From contig NZ_VTWT01000010.1 in the NCBI RefSeq assembly GCF_008727925.1, positions 62,001-126,000 of the forward strand: a stretch of 64,000 nt of DNA, read 5' to 3'. The stretch is from Adhaeribacter soli (GTDB lineage: Bacteria; Bacteroidota; Bacteroidia; Cytophagales; Hymenobacteraceae). A program made the position numbers and the translations under genes. Below the pieces are notes generated by a model. The model was not told where the DNA came from and ran no database searches. It saw only the letters and a list, made by a program, of their open reading frames with translations. Below, in pieces: positions 60,673-64,000 of the stretch (position 1 is the stretch's first letter; every line of letters begins with the position of its first letter).

Positions 60673-62124
60673 ATGAGTAAGAAAATTACTACACTCCTCG
60701 TTCTTTTCCTTTTTCTGGATATCTGTTATTCCTTTTTTCAGTATTACTATACCGCACACGATGGCGATATGGCTGCCATCATTGCCCCTGCCGAATGGTA
60801 TTCCGATGTCCTGAAAGACCCTTTTGGATTCAGCCTTTTAAGTGAGCAGAAATCTTATGGCGGCTCTAACCGTTTCTTTGCCCATTGGTCGTTAGGTGCT
60901 TATTTTAAAACAGTGCCGCTTATGCTGCAGGCATTTGTAAGCCCTTTGGATAGCACTTACCTGGCCTCTGCTTTAGCTAAAATTGGTATACACCTGTTAA
61001 TAATCTGGCTGCTCGGGTTATTCATAACCAATTCCGGAAAATGGTGGAAGCCGGAATTTATTCTGGCTGGCGCCCTGGTTGCTCCCTTTTTTCAAACCTG
61101 GGGATACTTCGACCGCGTGTCCATTATTGAGAGTTCTATCACGTACACGTTCTTTTACGCCCTTTCAACCGCTATTCTGATCTTGTTTTTCCTGCCGTTT
61201 TACCAGGCCTATTTTTTGGGGCAGGATGTAAAGTTTACCCTTCCGAAAAAAATAATCCTTTTTGCCTTAACCATCATTCTCCCGTTTATGGGGCCACTAA
61301 ACCTGGGCATAATTGCAATAGTCTGCTCTTTTACTCTCGCTTATCAATGGTGGTTAAATTTTCGGAATTCAGGCGAAATCCCCTTTATTAAAAGGATTTG
61401 GAATTCAGTTTTAAAAATTCCTAAGCCACTGCTTTTTTATTTTCCTGTCATTCTGCTGTTTAGCTTTTACTCGCTTTACATTGGTAGTTTTAATGCTGAA
61501 AGTGATAATAGCATAAGCATTGCGGATCGTTACTCCTTTTTGCTTACAGGCCTGAACCGGCAGCTTTTCTTTGGTCAGGGTTGGGAGTTTAGCCCGGCAT
61601 ATTCCATCTTATTCCTGCTGCTGATCATTAACAGCTTAATACTCTGGAAGAAAGGGCCTGAGGGTAAGAAAATAGTAAAATGGCTGCTTTGGGTCATTGT
61701 GTTTTCTATAATATACATCTTGCTGCTTCCTTTAGGCGGCTATCGGAGCTACCGGCCCCATATCGTTAGCGGAAGCACCTTTCAGCCGGTTACGTTAACA
61801 TTAGTATTTTTCTACGGGCTTACCTGCTGGTACATCCTCCGGCAAACCACGCTCAAGTACCGGAAACTATACATTGGTACCCTCATTTTAGTAGCAGTTA
61901 TTTTTAGCAGCACCGAACGGCCAAGTGATTCCACCTACCAATGCGAACGAAACGCGATTTTGGCCATTGCAGCCTCGCCGGAGAAACACGTAGACCTGGA
62001 AACCTGGTGCGGTGTAATGTCGTGGGGAAAAATTACGCATCCGTATTATTCAATCCCCGGCGGGAAACTGCTGCACTATTGGGGTATCACGAAAGAAGAA
62101 AAAAACTATACGACCGGAAAATAG
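60673..62124 (+). CDS. Polytopic membrane protein, 483 aa, unknown function
   Basis: From the ATG at 60673 (a GTG at 60649 is the alternative) the protein has a signal-anchor (ITTLLVLFLFLDICYSFFQY) and about ten hydrophobic helices (LAKIGIHLLIIWLLGLFITN, FYALSTAILILFFLPFYQAY, IILFALTIILPFMGPLNLGI, LLLLIINSLILW, YIGTLILVAVIFSS). A periplasmic loop near the start reads YYTAHDGDMAAIIAPAEWYS, and the C-terminus has soluble segments with two cysteines (CERNA, WCGV). The layout resembles GT-C or O-antigen-polymerase-like envelope proteins but I see no diagnostic motif. It converges on ald, with a bidirectional terminator between. Confidence 0.7.
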   Translation: MSKKITTLLVLFLFLDICYSFFQYYYTAHDGDMAAIIAPAEWYSDVLKDPFGFSLLSEQKSYGGSNRFFAHWSLGAYFKTVPLMLQAFVSPLDSTYLASALAKIGIHLLIIWLLGLFITNSGKWWKPEFILAGALVAPFFQTWGYFDRVSIIESSITYTFFYALSTAILILFFLPFYQAYFLGQDVKFTLPKKIILFALTIILPFMGPLNLGIIAIVCSFTLAYQWWLNFRNSGEIPFIKRIWNSVLKIPKPLLFYFPVILLFSFYSLYIGSFNAESDNSISIADRYSFLLTGLNRQLFFGQGWEFSPAYSILFLLLIINSLILWKKGPEGKKIVKWLLWVIVFSIIYILLLPLGGYRSYRPHIVSGSTFQPVTLTLVFFYGLTCWYILRQTTLKYRKLYIGTLILVAVIFSSTERPSDSTYQCERNAILAIAASPEKHVDLETWCGVMSWGKITHPYYSIPGGKLLHYWGITKEEKNYTTGK

Positions 62125-62204
62125 TAACGCACTTCAGTTTTCAAGCCCAAAATCCACGAAAAAGCTACCATAATTTTTCAAACAGAAACGTTACCGTTTT
62201 AAAC

Positions 62205-62240
62205 AAAAAAGTGCTGAAGCTTCCGCTTCAGCACTTTTTT
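62205..62240. terminator. Bidirectional terminator between the membrane-protein gene and ald
   Basis: A 16-bp stem, aaaaaagtgctgaagc with gcttcagcactttttt, has the loop ttcc. Confidence 0.92.
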
Positions 62241-62259
62241 GTTTCTATGCAGCAATCGC

Positions 62260-63486
62260 TTAATTCCGAACCGCAATCATCAGCCCGAGCTCCTTATACC
62301 GCATGCCGAATTTCTTAGCGATAACGGCATTGGTGAGGCTGCCGCGGTAAATGTACACGCCGCTTCGGTAATGTTCGTTCGTAAACAGCACTTCGTTTAT
62401 ACCACCGTACTGCGAAATTTCCATCAGGATCGGGGTAAAAATGTTGCTTAGCGCATTTGTGGCCGTCCGCGGTACGCGGGAAGCGATATTCGGTACGCAG
62501 TAATGAATTACGTCGTATTTGCGGTAAACGGGACGGCTGTGCGAAGTCATTTCCGAAGTTTCGAAACAACCGCCCTGGTCGATGCTAACATCTATGATAA
62601 CCGAACCGGGCTGCATGCGGGCCACAACGGCTTCGGGCACCATGTAATTGCCGTGGTTATCTTCCGGACTCAACGCGCCGATTACCACATCGGCCTGGGT
62701 AATGTTTTCGGAAAGCACCTGGCCGTCTAAGGTAGAAGTAAATAACTGGGCGCCTACGTTATGCTTTAAGCGCCGGAGTTTGTAGATCTGGTCGTCAAAT
62801 ACTCTTACTTCGGCCCCCAGACCAATGGCAGCGCGGGTGGCATATTCGGCTACCGTTCCGGCGCCTAAGATCACGACTCTGGAAGGCGGAACCCCGGTAA
62901 TGCCGCCTAAAATTACTCCCTTGCCGTCGTTGCTGCTGCTCAGGTACTCGGCCGCGATGAGCATAACCGTGCTTCCGGCAATTTCGCTCATGGCCCGCAC
63001 CACCGGTTTGGTTTCGGAACGGTCTTTTATGAGTTCGAAGGAAATGGCGTTTATTTTTTTCCGGCACAAGGCCAGCACATAATCGGCGGTAATGCTGGCA
63101 AACTGCAAAGCCGAAATAAGCGTCTGGTTGGCCTTCAGGTAATCCATTTCCTCGTAGGTTGGCGGCGCAATCTTCAGGATGATGTCGGCTTCGTATACTT
63201 CCGGCGTGGAGTATACGATCTTGGCCCCGGCTTCGGAAAAATCGTGGTCGGAGTATTTGGAAGGTTCCCCGGCCCCGGTTTCAACCCAAATTTCGTGGCC
63301 CTGCTCGGTAAGCTGTTTCACGGAAGCCGGGCTCAGCCCGATCCGGTTTTCCTGCAAACTCGATTCTTTCGGAATCCCGATAAAGAGCCGCTTTCGCTTG
63401 GTTTCCACCGCCAGCATCGATTCCTTCGTGGCAAGACCCGGGCTGGCCGCAATAGCAGCAAAGCCCGAAGGTGTTTTATGGGTCAT
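62260..63486 (-). CDS. ald: Alanine dehydrogenase
   Basis: Ald reversibly oxidises L-alanine to pyruvate with NAD. The 408-residue protein has IGIPKESSLQENRIGLSPAS, VWVETGAGEPSKYSDHDF-type N-terminal domain, ALQFASITADYVLAL, EIAGSTVMLIAAEYLSSSND and the NAD-binding glycines in VILGAGTVAEYATRAAIGLG, with GGCFETSEMTSHSRPVYRKY near 325. The Bacteroidota form is longer than the E. coli-type, with an N-terminal leader (MTHKTPSGFAAIAASPGLAT). It starts four bases after the tsaE stop and lies downstream of a PorX-like gene. Confidence 0.93.
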   Translation of the reverse strand: MTHKTPSGFAAIAASPGLATKESMLAVETKRKRLFIGIPKESSLQENRIGLSPASVKQLTEQGHEIWVETGAGEPSKYSDHDFSEAGAKIVYSTPEVYEADIILKIAPPTYEEMDYLKANQTLISALQFASITADYVLALCRKKINAISFELIKDRSETKPVVRAMSEIAGSTVMLIAAEYLSSSNDGKGVILGGITGVPPSRVVILGAGTVAEYATRAAIGLGAEVRVFDDQIYKLRRLKHNVGAQLFTSTLDGQVLSENITQADVVIGALSPEDNHGNYMVPEAVVARMQPGSVIIDVSIDQGGCFETSEMTSHSRPVYRKYDVIHYCVPNIASRVPRTATNALSNIFTPILMEISQYGGINEVLFTNEHYRSGVYIYRGSLTNAVIAKKFGMRYKELGLMIAVRN

Positions 63487-63490
63487 ATTC

Positions 63491-63943
63491 TCAGTACTGT
63501 TTCAAAGTAATTAAGCGCTCCTCGCCGGCCCCGCTCGTAATCGTTACCAGCATGTAGTGGTCGGGCAGCAGGTTCGGGATCTTCGTAGGCCATTCGATCA
63601 GACACAGATTTCCCGAATCGAAATAATCGTAAACGCCGATGTTCACTGATTCCTGTTCTTCGTTTATCCGGTAAAAATCGAAATGATATACCGGACGGCC
63701 GTTGCCGGTCAGGTACTCGTTCACGATGGAAAAAGTAGGGCTGCTTACCGGGTCTATTACGCCCAGTTCCTTGCAAATGGCTTTTATGAACGTGGTTTTG
63801 CCGGCCCCCATTTCCCCTTCGAACAGAACGGTTGAAATGGTCGTGTTTCCGGCCAGAAAAGTAAGAAACTCCTCGGCGGCTTCGGGCAGTTCGGCCAGAG
63901 AAGCCACCTGCAGCATTTTTTCGGTATCGGCGATTGTGTCCAT
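63491..63943 (-). CDS. tsaE: tRNA threonylcarbamoyladenosine biosynthesis protein TsaE
   Basis: TsaE is the ATPase partner of TsaB-TsaD in t6A tRNA modification. The 150-residue protein has Walker A GEMGAGKTTFIK near residues 42-53, SPTFSIVNEYL, VYHFDFYRI and CLIEWPTKI. It starts two bases... in the frame immediately after the upstream gene's stop (63944-63946) and ends four bases before ald, so the three genes are tightly coupled. Confidence 0.95.
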   Translation of the reverse strand: MDTIADTEKMLQVASLAELPEAAEEFLTFLAGNTTISTVLFEGEMGAGKTTFIKAICKELGVIDPVSSPTFSIVNEYLTGNGRPVYHFDFYRINEEQESVNIGVYDYFDSGNLCLIEWPTKIPNLLPDHYMLVTITSGAGEERLITLKQY

Positions 63944-64000
63944 CTAGCGGGGGCTAAGGGTTACAAACGGTATAATGATCTCTTCCAAAGATATGCCCCC
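63944..64000 (-). CDS. porX: C-terminus of a PorX-like response regulator/phosphatase, cut by the window edge
   Basis: Reading leftward from the edge, the last 18 residues are GGISLEEIIIPFVTLSPR followed by TAG directly against the tsaE start codon. This ends like PorX (a response regulator fused to a PglZ/alkaline-phosphatase-like domain that governs type IX secretion), whose members finish in G(I/M)SLEE(I/V)I(I/V)PF followed by a short basic tail. The match rests on 18 residues, so the assignment is probable rather than certain. It fits the T9SS substrates found in this window. Confidence 0.55.
   Translation of the reverse strand, partial: GGISLEEIIIPFVTLSPR

Overview
The window looks like a chromosomal segment of a Bacteroidota bacterium, most likely order Cytophagales and family Hymenobacteraceae (Adhaeribacter/Pontibacter/Hymenobacter-like; the family level is inference). 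The evidence is: -7 promoter elements of the Bacteroidota form TAnnTTTG in front of rpsF, dnaG, mrp, ribBA, fahA, yceI and others; weak or absent Shine-Dalgarno sequences except at ribosomal genes; two proteins ending in type IX secretion (T9SS) C-terminal sorting domains; many short SPII lipoproteins; and what appears to be the C-terminus of PorX, the T9SS response regulator, at the right edge. Gene content is mostly chromosomal housekeeping. I see no rRNA, tRNA, CRISPR array, prophage or intact transposase.

Layout. 1-3.3 kb: a truncated secreted-protein gene, an AraC-type regulator, a hairpin-rich spacer and the rpsF-rpsR-rplI ribosomal operon. 3.4-10.7 kb: a GSCFA-family protein with a long charged tail, a YyaL-type thioredoxin-domain protein, a DODA-type dioxygenase, yceI and a GNAT acetyltransferase. 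10.8-20.1 kb: small hypothetical genes and a decayed GNAT copy, priA, a giant Kelch/Ig T9SS protein with its DUF4907 lipoprotein partner, and a protease-inhibitor-like lipoprotein. 20.3-31.5 kb: queA, a Rieske protein, an HxlR regulator divergent from a lipoprotein thiol oxidoreductase, M28 and S8 peptidases, barrel-like proteins and surE. 31.7-36.7 kb: a complete three-gene type I-like export system (ABC, HlyD, TolC). 36.9-47.3 kb: lipoprotein and DoxX genes, an M14 peptidase, an ABC-2 ATPase and permease separated by a TPR lipoprotein, a Kef-type antiporter and two tandem paralogous secreted proteins. 47.7-55.9 kb: ribBA, two GT4 glycosyltransferases, dnaG, mrp and a NifU-like scaffold. 56-64 kb: a choice-of-anchor-B T9SS protein, fahA with a flavin reductase, a polytopic membrane protein, and a leftward porX-tsaE-ald group.

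The most unusual feature is in the spacers. Intergenic regions carry a large set of palindromic, non-coding elements. These include clusters of short hairpins (stems about 6-10 bp, loops mostly 4 nt) whose stem sequences differ while pairing is kept, a 36-bp perfect palindrome, long inverted-repeat elements nested inside one another (for example between dnaG and mrp and after the 46.6-47.3 kb gene), and dispersed GTCATCCTGA-type repeats. No mobilising enzyme is encoded in the window, so any mobilisation would be in trans. Two gene remnants, a GNAT N-terminus and a T9SS tail, lie in the same spacers.
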